Assembly (NCBI GenBank): GCA_030544235.1
Contig: CM060472.1
Location: forward strand, 15,001,654 to 15,065,653
Length of the DNA stretch: 64,000 bases
Direction: 5' to 3'
Source: Lepturacanthus savala
Lineage: Eukaryota > Chordata > Actinopteri > Scombriformes > Trichiuridae
Position 1 is the first letter of the stretch; every line of letters starts with the position of its first letter. Shown piece after piece: positions 12,901 to 23,349 of the stretch. A program made the position numbers and the translations under genes. The notes beneath the pieces are model-generated. The model was not told the DNA's origin and did not search any database. It saw only the letters and a list, made by a program, of their open reading frames with translations.

Positions 12901-15900
12901 CAACCTTTTATTGATTAATAACTTTTAGTTACATGTAGATTAAATTGTCCTCTGCAGGGCAGCCCTGTGCAAGAGGAGAGGAATGGCCCACTGCCTCCTG
13001 CAAAACATCCTGCTGCTCCTGTTTCTAGTGAGCAGAGTGGTGAGTTTGGTCTTTATTTCAGTGAAGGTGTAATATTCATCCCTAAAACATATATAATTGC
13101 CCTCCTCATACATTTTTTTTCTAAAAGAAAGAGCTTGGACAGCAAGGCTTCTTAATAGAATGTTTAACATCTTTATCCATCTCATCTTTTGTTCTCTGCA
13201 CGTTTAAACCCTTATATCAGATTTTCCCTTAGAGTTAAACGCCACTGTATCCTTTCTTATCTCTGTTACACTTGTTGGAGTTGTGTGTGTGACCTGAAAG
13301 TGAGTGCAGGGAATAAAAGCCTTATGGGGCTTGTTTTAGTAATATAGATTCTTTCAGACAAGTTTTGCTCCCTAGGGAGATGTAATTGGATTTATTCTTT
13401 TCTGTCTCCCTGACGTGTCAGAAAAAATGTGTCAACTGATATGAGTCATCTTTTAGTCAGAGCCCAGATGGTGTGTGAAGCTCACCAGGTTCTCATATGT
13501 GTTAAGTACATTCATGTCCAGAGGGGCTCACACATTTTTTTAGGTGTCTAAGCAGTAAAGGCATTGATGGTGATGGAAACATACAAAGGTCACAAACAAC
13601 TCTGTGTTTATGAAGCTAAATATTTGATGAGCATATTGTCTGTGTCTCACTTGACTAATGCTTGTACACATGCAACGGTCTCATACATTGTTACATACAT
13701 TGTTTTTCTCATTCAGAATTTGGTAGATTGTTAAACTGATACCTTTGAGAATAGGAGAAGCCACATATCACAGCAACCAGCCATTGGCATGGTCTGAAAT
13801 CTTGGCTAGACATCCTGCAGTTCACAAGCTGGGTCCATATAGTGAAAATACAGCATAAGGGTTTGGTTGGATTAAAGGAGCCTTCAATTTGCAGTTAGGT
13901 TTTTTTTCTCTCCAAACAAAGTCTTTTAAAAGCTGCATTTGTATAATTCATTGACCTTCGCTCACTGCTTCTCCCTCTTAACATCATTCTCTCTCAGAAA
14001 AAGGTCCTCTGCAGTCTGTGAGGAATAAACTCAGGAATCTCTTCACCTCTAAGAACAGACAAACAGAGGGACAGTCAGAGGTGGGTGACTGTGTAGGTAT
14101 TCCCAAATATACGTCTGTCCACATACATGTTTCCCTACACTTGCAAAAGGTACAGTAAACAAACATCAGTATTGTCTATAATATGTATGTCATGTCTGGT
14201 TGTCTTTCCCATCCTGTGTTTTATATGTCTGTGTTCAGCTAACTTTTAAGAAATGTTGGGAGTGTACTCAGTAACCAAGACATGTTCCCTTGAACAGTTG
14301 AAATGCAAATAACCAACATTTGCTTGAAAAAGCCACCCCAAAAACACAACCTCACACTGGCATAGGATATAAATATGTATCCATTATTTTTTTTGCAGGG
14401 TGATGTTTTCATTATGGGGTCTGCTTTCTATGCAGGCAGATACTCTTATCTGATTGACAGAGGCACATGAATACACAACTGCTTCCTTGTCCTCAGACAA
14501 ACTCCCCAATGTCAAGAATTTTTCTTTAAACCCCCTCTCATATGGAAATGTGGAACCCAGATACTGGAGGTAGACTTATTATACGGCCTGGCAGTGTGCC
14601 TGCCTCACAGGGAAACCAATACATGTCATCCGAGCAGGGATGAAAACCACACTGGAAATAAGCATATGCTTGTAAGCTTGCAAGATTAAAATTTGATTTC
14701 TGTCTGCCCACTGCTGTGGTTTGTGTATTACCAGTCTAACTTTCTATTATGTTTTTGGAGTCAATCCTATTCATGCATGTTTTTACAGCAGCAAGTCTCA
14801 ATTCTACAACCCTGAATATCAAATAGACCCACAGTGGGAACAGTCCACCAAGCATCAAGCCAAATCCTGTCTGAATTCTGGCTTTGGATCAGGTATTTGT
14901 CAACATTATCAGCCGATGATGTCAGCTAACCAAACATGACCCATAGAAAATGATCTGGCTGGTGTAATTGTGTCCGCATCTTGTTAATTCAATGTTACAG
15001 ATTTGTATAATTGCTGTGGTTCCCATGATAAATACTAAGAAAAGCAATAGAACAACACAAAAGTAAAGCAGTAAATAAACTGTCCTTCCTAAAATATATT
15101 TTAAGAAATAATTTATTACAAAAAATATAATTTTCTTTTATATTAGTAATATACATGTTAAGCAATGTTATAATCATATATAGCAATGCCAGTTGACACA
15201 GCATTAATTACAGTACTATGCTCACTTTGTGAGATAGGGACATAATATTTCTCTAGAAAAATGAATATGAATAGAGAGGCACTTTACAGTTAAATGGCTG
15301 TTTTACAAGCAAAATCTTGTTAAACCAATTTTCAGAAAACAAATATTTGTTTTTGTATGTTATATTGACATTATCCATGATAGGCTGGCGACCTGTCTGG
15401 GATTTATCCCTGCCTCTCACCTGAAGTTTGCTGGGATGGCCCCAGCACCATAAAATACTTTATATTTTCTTTGAGTAAAACTAGACTAAAATGCCACTGG
15501 ACTGGACTATTTTCTGACTAAAATGTGACTTAATAAAAACTACAATTTGACTAAATATGACTAAAACTAATAAGAGCATTTGACACAAGACTAAAACTAA
15601 AATTCAATTGAAAAATAGCCAGTAAAATTAACACCAGTTGGGGTACTAAATTGGTTGCACTCTGCAACCTTGCCACTGATAGAGACAGAAACATAACTTC
15701 CCTTTTTACCTTGTCTGGCTCATTTTTTCCAAATAAATTTATATGAAAATATGTCTAAACATGTGGTTTTGCGTTTTAGTGATATCAAAGGGTGGAAATG
15801 ACATGAGAGGATTGTGTTTTTGTATTGCGAGTTGCTTAAGCCAACCATAAAGCAACCAACCCACTGTATTTTTCCTGTACTCCCACAGCCAGCCTAACTT

Positions 15901-18900
15901 TGTCATAGCAGGAGCCAGATTGCCAGCAGGACCGGCTTGCAACAACCAGTTACGAGTTAAATAATGTAGGTGGGACCAACCTAGGAGTAGGTGGTATAGC
16001 AGAGTCCTTGATTGGTTCTCAGAGGCTGTTTACAAATAGACTGAAATCTGATAGGACTGAAACTCCAGGAAGCTTGTCTGAGTTGTCTGGTTAACACCAG
16101 TAACAACATGACTGTTTTCTTGCAGATGGCAGTTTTGATCTGCTCTGATAAAGTATTTCCACATTTTGACTCTTTTAGTGTATCATACTGTATATTATTC
16201 ACACATGACAACAATGACTTGTCAACACTACATTAGTGTCTTTATTAGGTTTTAGAGACCTGGCCATGCCTCCACTTATACCACCCCTCCCCCAGGGCCT
16301 TGCTGCAGCCATTTTGGATGTGCTTAACAGTTCCATACTTTGAGCAGAGTGGACAAGCTGTTGTCTCCTTACCCCATGCATTGAGCTTTGATAGGTTGTA
16401 AAGTATATCATAAATCCACCTGAATAAGCAACTGGGGGGTTCAGCCTTTCACAGCTCAGCTCAAGTCACCTGGTTTATCGACACTTGCAGAAGAAAGTAC
16501 TTTCCTCCTCCAGGTTTCGCTTCACATTCCCTTTGGTGATGTCAATGTGGGGAGTTGGAAAGGATCCCAGTCCAGCTCTGCCTTGAGTCACCATTCCTAC
16601 CAGCCTTTTTTGATGTGACCATGCCGATAGGACAGCTTCCTCTGCTCTCGACTCCCTTCCAAACCTCACTTGAATTTCATCTTTGGCTATCTTCAGCTCC
16701 CTCAACCCACAGTTCATCAATTTCTCTCGGCTGTGCCCATATAATGTCATGCTGTTGAGGCTCCTTGGGAGCTCCAGCCATCTTCTGATATGACTGCTGA
16801 CCTTCCTCTCCAATGTCACCATTGTCGATATTGGCACTTCATATACCTGGAGCAACCACACAATTCAGAGAAATATGCCATGTGGGGAGAGCTTTTATGA
16901 AATTTAACTTTAAATTTCTTAATAAAACTTTCAATTTCTCTGGTAGTCCAGAATGGTCAATGGGTTTCAACCTCCATCCAGCTCTGTTCAGGTGCAAGGA
17001 TGGATGCAGCATTTCTCAAGGGTCTGTCAAACAACATGCTAAGGTTTTTAGAAGCTTCTCCATGATAGCTGTGGTGGTTGTACCCACACACACTATTTGA
17101 CCACTCCTCCTCTAATGTATCAATGAAGCTGTTCCTTAAGAAGAGGGTGCAGAGAAACAGCACTGAAGAAAATCTTGGCTCTCACATTCAGCAGGGAGAT
17201 TATGCAGAATTTGATCAATATGCTTTGAGTTTTACTATTTTGGGATCTTTGCACCTGTGGTAACTCCCACTAGTCTATCTCTTACCCCTTCCTTAGATTA
17301 CTCATATTTTTCATAGTCACACCAGGAGTTTTAGTTGGTTCTTGTAAACATTGTATGAGATTCTGGTTGATCCTGAAGCATAATTTGCTCTTGTTCTTTG
17401 GACAAGAGCCTTTAACTCTAACTCAGCTCTGCTCTATCAAATGATACCCTTGGTTTGGGGGTTTTATTAGGGTGCTGCTCTTACCCAGCTTCTGCTCTCT
17501 TGCTGAGCTATATGCTGAGCTTTTAAGGGTTGGTTATGAATGTGTGTCATTTATGGGCTTTTTCACATTGGTGCATTTGATGCCACCATGATTTTCTTCC
17601 TCAGGGTGCACGTCAGCTAAGCTGGGCATGTTAGCTCTTCCCCTGCTTACTTGTACTTGTGAATCTTCGCCTTTCTTTGCTTTTCAAGTAATGTCCTCTG
17701 GCAACTTGCTCTACCCAAAATCTTTCCAAGCTGAGATTCACAGTGATTGCTCTCATGGCTAACAGAATCCGATCTACATCATTGTATAATTGCTTTCACA
17801 GAGAGGTCTTGTTAGCTGCTGGTCAATTGATCCTTCTCCTTATTATTTAATTTTCTTATACAGATGGAAGTAATCCAAAAGTAAATGTTGCTTAAATAAC
17901 TCAATTAACGTTCTCTGAAGGAGTGAATTAAGCAATATGAACAGATTATACTTTGAGGTACATCCCCTTAACTTCCATCATATAAGAATAAGAGTATCCT
18001 TGATTTAGAGATCATGTCCAGCCTGTTTCAGAGAAACAAAGGTGACGTTAAGAGGATTCTCTTAAAATAATTTACAAACATGTCTCATTTCTCATATGCC
18101 TTTTCCTTTTTTGTCTCCAGGAGCCCCATCCTCCTCCTCTTTCAGACACAATGACACCAGAGGAGGTACGATAATGATGGATTTGCATGGTTTACAAAAA
18201 TGTATGTCTAATTATTTACAATGTAATGAGTCACTTGAGTCCAAGTAACTGCTACTACATTCTGCCAAAGAAATAGTCTGTGAAAAATGTGGATAGCAAG
18301 GTCTGTCAATATTTTTTTAAGCACAAAAAACATTCGTTAATTGGCCTTGATTGTATTGGTGCAATGGCAGAAGTCTAAAAAAAACAAAAACAAAAAAACG
18401 GTCAAGTCTGGCAAATCTAGGTGCATCCATTTGCATGAACTCACCCTCAAAGAGACAAAACAAATTTATTAAAAACAATGATAATTTACAGAAAACACAG
18501 AATTGATGAGCCCTTCTTGTATCTGCCAGCCTAATGATCTGATATGTATTTTAAAAAAACAAAACATTTGCATAATGGCAATAAAATAAATATTTGGTTT
18601 GTGTCTGCTTTCTGCAGTAAGATGATTTGTTCAGGTAAATGAGAAACCTTGCTAAAATAATCAGTATAGGGGATTAACCTGAGAAACCTGATTTCCTGAG
18701 GTAGGCTCAATTTCTCCTGGAGAACACTGATTTCTTGGCCATGTACATGCATAATAGACTTTCTCATTATCTTTTTTACAAGTACACATGTGCAAGACAA
18801 ATGACTTCAGACAGTGCAAGTAAGAGTAGCTGAATGGAAGGAGAGATGGAACAGAGCGATCTGTCTTCATATTTCAAATAATTGCAAACAAAGGCAGACT

Positions 18901-21900
18901 AAAGCAAATCTAATGAAATATACACTAGTAGCAAAACTGAAAATTGTGTGTTTGTGAAATAAAGAAATATGCTGTTAATGCTCTTTGTGTATGCTATCCT
19001 CTCTCGCTGCTTTCTCTGAATAATTTGTTTAGGTGCATGTATTGGCAAAGTTGCAGCTGTGTCAAGCATGTTGTAGCCTTTTAGCTTAGATGTATGCCTA
19101 TTACATCACTTATACATCGCATGCTAGAGATTTGTAACATTTAATGGAAAGAATTGGAAATGGGGACACTTAACTTCTAAATAATTTTAAGTAAGATCTT
19201 TTTTTTTAATTAAGATCCCTAAGACCATATTGTAGTCTAGTCCTATTTTGTCTGCTGCATTTCCTTTACCCTTCCATGAACCCTTCCCAAAACACCTCAT
19301 AACATAGCCCTGTAAATTCTACAAGACTGCTGCCCCAACACAGCAGGCTGATGTTTCTATGTAAAATCTATTGAGCAGCTAAAAGGCGTCGGACCCATCT
19401 AATCTCAGGAGAGTATAGTGACATGCAAGGATGCAACACAGGGTTTCAAAGTTTTTCACAGCTGCAAAACTCTCCTCCAATACCTAACCAACGTCTCCCT
19501 CATTGCACCAATCCAAACACTGTCTCTAGAGACAGCCTTTTCACATTAAAATGGCAGCAATAATTTGGTGGCATGAATGAATCTGTTGGAAGACAAAGAA
19601 AGGACAAGGGACAAAGAAGAGGTTGCTATTGCTATTTGTGTTGTGAGAATCCACATTTTGGTAAATGTAGGCTCAGACTTACTATCTAGCAAAAAAAAGC
19701 AAGGCACAGGTTAGTTATACTCAAGTGGTTGCATTCTGCCTCATCATCCCTCGATGCTGCTAGATTCTGAATACTGTGATCCTTTAAAAATGTGTTATGT
19801 ACAGTTTATGAGCTCCCTTAAAAATAATTGTGATCTTTCCTTCTGGTTGAACTCCTATATTTAGATAGGAGGGATTATTCCATCATGACCCATCACTCAT
19901 GACTAATGAGGTGGATGGGTTGACTAATGCTAGCCTGTCCACCTCAGTGACCTTGTTTCTTATTTGCTGCTGCAGATCAAAGCATGGGAAGAGAAAGAGA
20001 TGGACAAGCTGATGGAAATCGATGAGATACGAGTAGACCCTTCCCCTTTTCAGCTGGTTGAGAGAACATCATTACACAAGGTTGGTGAAAGACAAAAATG
20101 ATCAGGCATTACAGAGGTCAACAGACATTAAAATCCCAGTACAACAACATTCTGAGCACTTACTACTTACTTTAATTTATACTCTATGAATACAGGATGG
20201 CAAGTTGGGACAAAGTGTGGGAAGGATTCCTTTTAAAATATGAAGTAATGGGGTATCGGTCAGGTAGAGAATGGGGTGGAAATCTCTATTGTATATAATA
20301 TTGCAAGATTACCATATATTCATAATGTACTATTATTTAATGAATAAATCAAACTTTGGCATTCAAAAAAATAAATTGGCATTCATGAATAAAGTCTGTG
20401 AATCAATTTTTTCAACCAAACCTAAGACGAGTATTTAAATTGTTAATAGGATAGAGATTCTTAAAAAAATTAAATTATTGGTACGAAATTTAAAGATACA
20501 GAGTTCTGTTCGCATACAATGTTTCTCAATAAATATATTCTTACAAATTAAGAAAATAATTTTAATTCAGATTTGTTATCCATTACATCATAATTGGCAT
20601 GAAATGACTTGTATCGATACCCTGCAATTTTTTTTTTTTTTTGCCAAATTCTAAATTTACCATTTTTGTTATATAACTAAAAAAACATTTGAAAAAAGGA
20701 GTTCAGCACCTCAAGCATTCATCAAGTCTTTTGTTTGTGTCCTCACTTTGCTCATTAAGTTGTTTAGTTCTGTAACATCACATTCAGTCGAGGATGTAGA
20801 TGACCTTGACAGAGGGGTAATGGCACATGAAAAACACTCAGTGGAGACTAATCACACCGTGTGCCCTCCAACTAACTGGAGAGAGACACCAACATTTCAT
20901 TTTTGGACTGTGAACAGAATTTTTATTTACAGCAGCTGATATGGGGGTTGTTATCACTCAAGCATTTATATGTGGTAGTTGTGCTTGTTAGTCTTTATGA
21001 AGAAAGTTAAACAAAAAAAAAACATTTTTAAAATTCTATCTGAAAAGTAAACAAAAGAAATCACCTGTATGGTCATTAATCTTTAGTTGTAGGGAGCTGT
21101 TCAGAATATTGAGGCTTTCCATTGGAACAATAAAAAATATAATAAGAGGTTTCCCTCAGGGAAATGTTCCAAGTTTCTTTTTTCAATTATATTCCCATTT
21201 TATATCGAATGATAAATATGATAATAAACTTGTTGTAGAGTTTTTCTGATGATTTTTGCATGTAATCAAATGAAGGTTTAGTCACAAAATATAACACATT
21301 TTTTAGCATCAGTCCAAAATCACATTTTTTGTATTTCTATCCTATATATCAAAGAAAAGGTGTTAAAACCAAACGATTGTCAAAATAGTTCTAAATTAAT
21401 TAATTTGTGTCAAAGACAGCTGCTATTGGCTCTAAGATGTTTTACTGACACAGATGCAGAAGAGGGACTTATTTCTTAGTATACAGTAGTTCTAATGATT
21501 AGTTCATCTGGTTGCATAGTTTCTGTATTTTTTTAGTTGAAAAGAGGCCCTAGAATTTTGCTCAAGGACAACTCAACAATAGTTGATAAGCAAGGGTAAG
21601 AAAGTGGAATCTGCTTCATCCTTTTTTCATGTTCATGAGCTAATAGATAAGGATTTGTTATTTGTGTTGATTGAATTGTGAATGTTATACATTAAACTGG
21701 ATAACTGTTAGAGCCACAGATGTTTTGCCAAAAAGCTTATATGATGCCTCCGGTCCAGTGCTGTTGACCAGCTGTGCAATTACATTTCAATAATGAGTTT
21801 TTCTTTCCCTTCCTCTCCCATTATTTCTGTTTTAATTGTGATGTACAACGGCCCTGATATACTCACATCCTCATTATGAGAAATCTGATGATCCAAGATT

Positions 21901-23349
21901 CACAGATATTTACGGGACAGTGAAGTGTGCTGACACTTCAGTGTTCCCATTACTGTTGTATTTCAGGGTAATTTCGTTCTCATGGTAATATCCAGAATAT
22001 ACTTCATATTTAGGCATAAAAAGGGTTGTTTTTTTACCAAGATGGGCTGATGCATCCAAACCGTGACCTTAGTTGCACTAAGAGTAGAATACTTTGTGCA
22101 TAGAAATACCCTTAGTGACTTTTTTTTCTGTGGTTCGCCTGGAGCCAGTTTGCTTTCATCTTGCTGTCTCTGTGACATTGTGTCTAGACAGAGGTTGTAA
22201 ATTGTCTGAAGTTGCAGATGGTAAAAAGGCTGCCCTGGAAGGAGAGGTAGAAGTTTGTGGTAATTTGACGCGTGACCTTTTCTCTCTGTCTCCACAGACA
22301 CACACGTTATTCTCACTGCTGGGACTCAGTCATGCTTATGTGACCAGTATCGGCAAACTGGTGGGCGTGGTGGCACTGAAAGAGGTAAGGAATTTATTGT
22401 TTATGTTTTTCTGTCTGTCCTTTTTTTGATGAAGGTTGTCCAGAAGCAAAAGCTAAGCAGTAAATGAAGCTAAATTCATCTAAGCCTGAAAAAGCCCCTT
22501 TTTTAATACACTCAAGTTTTAGAAGTCTTCCCTTGTCTGTCTTGACTTTGTAGGGGATAATATCCAATTATTTTTTTGCTCCTGATTTTCTTGAAGTTTC
22601 ATGAAGCTTTTTGAATTATGTATGAGTATTTTGTTAGCATAATCAATATCCCCTGTGTATGGTTTCCCTCTTTTTGATTGACTTTATTACTCACGTCGGT
22701 ACCCGTGATTGTCTGTACCCCCCCATCCCTTACCTTAATTTTTTCCCTCTATCCCTTCATCAAAACACTCACTGATCTCTGTCTTTTTCTTCATTTATCT
22801 TTCCATTCTTCATCATTCCCTGTGTCACCTTTATTACACTCCACCTCCCTCATCCTCCATCACGTCCTGCAGCTCCAGAAGGCCATCGAGGGCTCCACAC
22901 GCTCTGGTGTCCGTCTCCGTCCTCCACTGGCCAGCTTTCGGGATATCAGCAGCAAGCACAACTCTGTCTCCAAACCTCCACCTTCTTCTTCCTCTGCTCC
23001 CTCTTCACCGACCTCCACATTACCTCCTTCAGCTCCAGCAGGTCCCCGTCCTCCCTCTCCCTCCCCCCCCACTACAGACATCCACCATCATCATCATCAC
23101 AACGAGAATGAAACATTGTGGATTGAGGGCTTATCGAGGGAAGTGGGGGAGAGCAGCAGCAGCAGTAGCAGCAGTTCGGGAAGCAGTGGCTTCCACAACA
23201 GCAACCTCACCCTCCCTCCCTCCTCCACTCCTCCCCCAGTTCCTTCTTCTTCTACTCCTCCTACTTCCGACATCCCTCTCTTCTCCCTGAGGCCGCTACA
23301 GGGACTCTTCGAGGAGGAAGAAGACAGCGATGATGAGCCAATGGTTTAG
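745..23349 (+). CDS. clcn1: clcn1: skeletal-muscle-type voltage-gated chloride channel ClC-1, C-terminal 13 exons (gene-level entry)
   Basis: Join of 745-900, 7987-8056, 9162-9272, 10601-10814, 11522-11655, 11904-11995, 12701-12793, 12958-13039, 13998-14080, 18121-18165, 19976-20080, 22298-22384 and 22873-23349. This is 1749 nt, 582 codons plus stop, with every splice phase consistent. ClC-1 is a dimeric plasma-membrane chloride channel that stabilises the resting potential of skeletal muscle. Seen in order, numbered from the first visible residue: extracellular loop and helix (1-60), selectivity motif GAFMPVF (67-73), GAAFGR (76-81), GAAALTGAV helix (113-121), pore tyrosine in SLYDS (Tyr163, equivalent to human Tyr578), CBS1 (about 188-255), an acidic and variable linker, CBS2 (about 375-430), and a Pro/Ser-rich tail. 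Segments such as ECIN-LFDN-TW, ICFELTGQI, VEDIMVR and ESFAFVDE fit CLCN1 better than CLCN2. The N-terminal exons lie left of the window. Whether this is the a or b fish paralogue cannot be decided here. Confidence 0.96.
1139..1166. repeat. (GT)n microsatellite
   Basis: About 14 uninterrupted GT units. Confidence 0.95.
1634..3564 (-). pseudogene. Unrecognised degenerate relic, possibly mobile-element derived
   Basis: Two longer-than-chance minus-strand frames (1634-1909 and 3145-3564; 91 and 139 codons) are separated by sequence with only short broken frames. The second includes a Cys/His-containing stretch and KHRWSTSNGVRDNHLEV. I cannot match either to a known family. An unrelated common fish repeat may be inserted near 2720-2900. 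The low coding quality suggests decayed transposon or retrocopy sequence rather than a live gene. Confidence 0.3.
3790..3860. repeat. Dispersed fish repeat fragment (GGTATCGG type)
   Basis: The string GGGATTGGTATCGGGCTGAT and the following ACTCAGG/GGATCGGAAG text resemble a dispersed fish repeat built from GGTATCGG words. A related fragment occurs near 24900-24930. Confidence 0.4.
6177..6204. repeat. (CA)n microsatellite
   Basis: CA repeats with one CATA interruption. Confidence 0.9.
6430..6532. repeat. Short dispersed fish repeat fragment
   Basis: Contains CAGCAACTGGGAGCTGCCC and GTGCCTTGCTCAAGGACACC, phrases I recognise from a repeat family scattered through fish genomes. Confidence 0.5.
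7100..7520 (+). mobile_element. Decayed non-LTR retrotransposon (LINE), C-terminal tail of reverse transcriptase ORF
   Basis: The frame reads SLLTYCVLVWFTSCTTAEQQ, ALQRVIKTAGKILRAPLPDI and TTVYTSRCLH, then a stop, then SISIIRDYPAHD. This is the conserved tail (leucine-rich, ALQRVI-TA, HP-H-LF) after the RT domain of fish LINEs of the L2/CR1-like type. It is interrupted by stops and truncated, so inactive. Clade assignment is from memory of the motif. Confidence 0.75.
7987..8056 (+). CDS. clcn1: clcn1 exon carrying the third chloride-selectivity motif
   Basis: Acceptor TACTGTAG|TTC and donor CTGG|GTGAGT; 70 nt, phase 0 to 1. It encodes FWMSAVATTMPIPSG then AFMPVF, the ClC G-x-F-x-P motif whose backbone amides line the ion path. 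From memory, human ClC-1 and ClC-2 have Cys-Gly at the start of this motif where this gene has Ser-Gly. Confidence 0.96.
8057..9161 (+). other. clcn1 intron
   Basis: AT-rich. Around 8688-8728 (TCATTAGGGACACAGGCGTC) is a small fragment of a common fish repeat. Nothing else was recognised. Confidence 0.7.
9162..9272 (+). CDS. clcn1: clcn1 exon, helix N region
   Basis: Acceptor TTTTGCAG|GAG and donor ATTG|GTTAGT; 111 nt, phase 1 to 1. It encodes AAFGRLVGEIMATLFPHG and IIPGGYAVIG, the helix after the selectivity motif and the loop into the next helix. It is very close to ClC-1. Confidence 0.96.
9273..10600 (+). other. clcn1 intron made of a >1 kb pyrimidine-rich tract
   Basis: From about 9530 to 10590 the + strand is overwhelmingly C and T (CCTCCTTCC-type words), with very few purine runs. 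Its long open frames (up to about 200 codons) are caused by the lack of A/G-containing stop codons, not by coding. It ends in the acceptor of the pore exon. Confidence 0.85.
10601..10814 (+). CDS. clcn1: clcn1 exon, last membrane helices and pore tyrosine
   Basis: Acceptor TCTGACAG|GAG and donor ATGAG|GTTTGT; 214 nt, phase 1 to 2. It encodes AAALTGAVTHTVSTAVICF, ELTGQISHILPMMVAVILA and PSLYDSIIQVKKLPYLPEL. The Tyr in SLYDS matches the central-site tyrosine of ClC channels (human ClC-1 Tyr578). This is the most conserved stretch in the window. Confidence 0.98.
10815..11521 (+). other. clcn1 intron
   Basis: AT-rich. The frames seen have no recognisable similarity. No repeats identified. Confidence 0.7.
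11522..11655 (+). CDS. clcn1: clcn1 exon, start of CBS domain 1
   Basis: Acceptor TTCTACAG|CCA and donor AAAAG|GTAAAA; 134 nt, phase 2 to 1. It encodes NVFVEDIMVRKVKFMSS and KTIPLVDSK, the first half of cytoplasmic CBS domain 1. CBS pairs in ClC-1 mediate common gating and nucleotide sensitivity. Confidence 0.96.
11904..11995 (+). CDS. clcn1: clcn1 exon, end of CBS domain 1
   Basis: Acceptor CTTCCAG|AGT and donor ATGCAG|GTGAGG; 92 nt, phase 1 to 0. It encodes SMILLGSIERLELLAL, the closing strand and helix of CBS1, then SPERRLLMQ. Human ClC-1 has a comparable SMILLGSVERSEL. Confidence 0.95.
11996..12700 (+). other. clcn1 intron
   Basis: AT-rich intron with no recognised element. Confidence 0.7.
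12701..12793 (+). CDS. clcn1: clcn1 exon, acidic linker
   Basis: Acceptor TTGGATTCAG|GGT and donor GAGAAG|GTAAAG; 93 nt, phase 0 to 0. It encodes WESFAFVDEEEEEDGEK, matching the human PESFAFVDEDEDED linker, a ClC-1 hallmark. An alternative acceptor 14 nt downstream (TCTACAG) would break the frame. Confidence 0.92.
12958..13039 (+). CDS. clcn1: clcn1 exon, variable linker between CBS domains
   Basis: Acceptor CCTCTGCAG|GGC and donor AGTG|GTGAGT; 82 nt, phase 0 to 1. It encodes EERNGPLPPAKHP, comparable with human EEPNGPLPG. Conservation is low outside this motif. Confidence 0.9.
13040..13997 (+). other. clcn1 intron
   Basis: AT-rich intron with no recognised element. Confidence 0.7.
13998..14080 (+). 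CDS. clcn1: clcn1 exon, basic linker segment
   Basis: Acceptor TCTCTCAG|AAA and donor TCAGAG|GTGGGT; 83 nt, phase 1 to 0. It encodes a Lys/Arg-rich stretch (VRNKLRNLFTSKN). It lies where human ClC-1 has its basic linker, but the sequence is weakly conserved. It is assigned by frame, splice sites and position. Confidence 0.85.
15370..15450 (-). repeat. Fragment of a widespread fish repeat
   Basis: GATAGGCTGGCGACCTGTCT and TGCCTCTCACCTGAAGTTTG match, in reverse order, the repeat whose longer copies are at 27775-27990 and 49635-49935. Confidence 0.5.
15465..15645. repeat. GACTAAAA-rich degenerate repeat
   Basis: Repeated ACTAAAA / GACTAAAATG words recur about ten times with variable spacing. 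Resembles a fish interspersed repeat with internal tandem structure. Confidence 0.6.
16440..17165 (-). mobile_element. Decayed LINE, reverse-transcriptase C-terminal region
   Basis: The 128-codon minus frame (16475-16861) reads YEVPISTMVTLERKVSSHI, RRWLELPRSLNSMTLYG, EELKIAKDEIQ-like text, AEEAVLSAWSHQKRLVG and VTQGRAGLGSFPTP. These match the conserved YEVP-T-E-ERK / RRWLGLPRS / GLYG / V-TGR-GLG blocks downstream of the RT in a fish LINE family. Upstream, frameshifted pieces at 16957-17163 (PLRNAASILAPEQSW) look like the preceding part of the same ORF. Stops and shifts show it is dead. Confidence 0.75.
18121..18165 (+). CDS. clcn1: clcn1 short exon before CBS2
   Basis: Acceptor TTGTCTCCAG|GAG and donor GAGGAG|GTACGA; 45 nt, phase 0 to 0. 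It encodes PPPLSDTMTPEE, matching the NMSPEE motif just before the CBS2 approach helix in ClC-1 and ClC-2. Confidence 0.9.
18166..19975 (+). other. clcn1 intron
   Basis: AT-rich. The minus-strand frames at 18531-18870 have no recognisable similarity. Confidence 0.65.
19976..20080 (+). CDS. clcn1: clcn1 exon, start of CBS domain 2
   Basis: Acceptor GCTGCAG|ATC and donor CACAAG|GTTGGT; 105 nt, phase 0 to 0. It encodes IKAWEEKEM and PSPFQLVERTSLHK, the conserved lead-in to CBS2. Confidence 0.96.
20081..22297 (+). other. clcn1 intron
   Basis: Very AT-rich with homopolymer runs (for example T at 20630-20642). No element recognised. Confidence 0.65.
22298..22384 (+). CDS. clcn1: clcn1 exon, core of CBS domain 2
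   Basis: Acceptor TCTCCACAG|ACA and donor AAAGAG|GTAAGG; 87 nt, phase 0 to 0. It encodes THTLFSLLGLSHAYVTS and GKLVGVVALKE, the CBS2 strands. Confidence 0.97.
22385..22872 (+). other. clcn1 last intron
   Basis: From about 22660 to 22870 the + strand is pyrimidine-rich, ending in the terminal-exon acceptor. Confidence 0.75.
22873..23349 (+). CDS. clcn1: clcn1 terminal coding exon with low-complexity tail
   Basis: Acceptor GTCCTGCAG|CTC; 158 codons plus TAG. It begins LQKAIEGSTRSGVRLRPPLA, the last CBS2 helix and a conserved motif. A long Pro/Ser/Thr-rich tail follows, with a natural run of six His (23083-23100), a run of nine Ser (23152-23178) and an acidic end EEEEDSDDEPMV. Human ClC-1 also ends in a Pro-rich then acidic tail, but I know of no His6 or Ser9 there. 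Confidence 0.96.
   Translation, partial: LQKAIEGSTRSGVRLRPPLASFRDISSKHNSVSKPPPSSSSAPSSPTSTLPPSAPAGPRPPSPSPPTTDIHHHHHHNENETLWIEGLSREVGESSSSSSSSSGSSGFHNSNLTLPPSSTPPPVPSSSTPPTSDIPLFSLRPLQGLFEEEEDSDDEPMV

Larger units (their letters stand above)
14081..18120 (+). other. clcn1 intron, about 4 kb
   Basis: Contains fish repeat fragments (15370-15450, 15465-15645) and a minus-strand LINE relic (about 16440-17165, perhaps to 17800). No extra exon was found. Confidence 0.75.

Noticed and set aside
22860..23290. Alternative frames in the clcn1 last exon (Gly/Glu-rich minus frame, Leu/Pro-rich plus frame)
   Set aside because: Shadows of the Pro/Ser-rich clcn1 coding frame, with no start or splice support.
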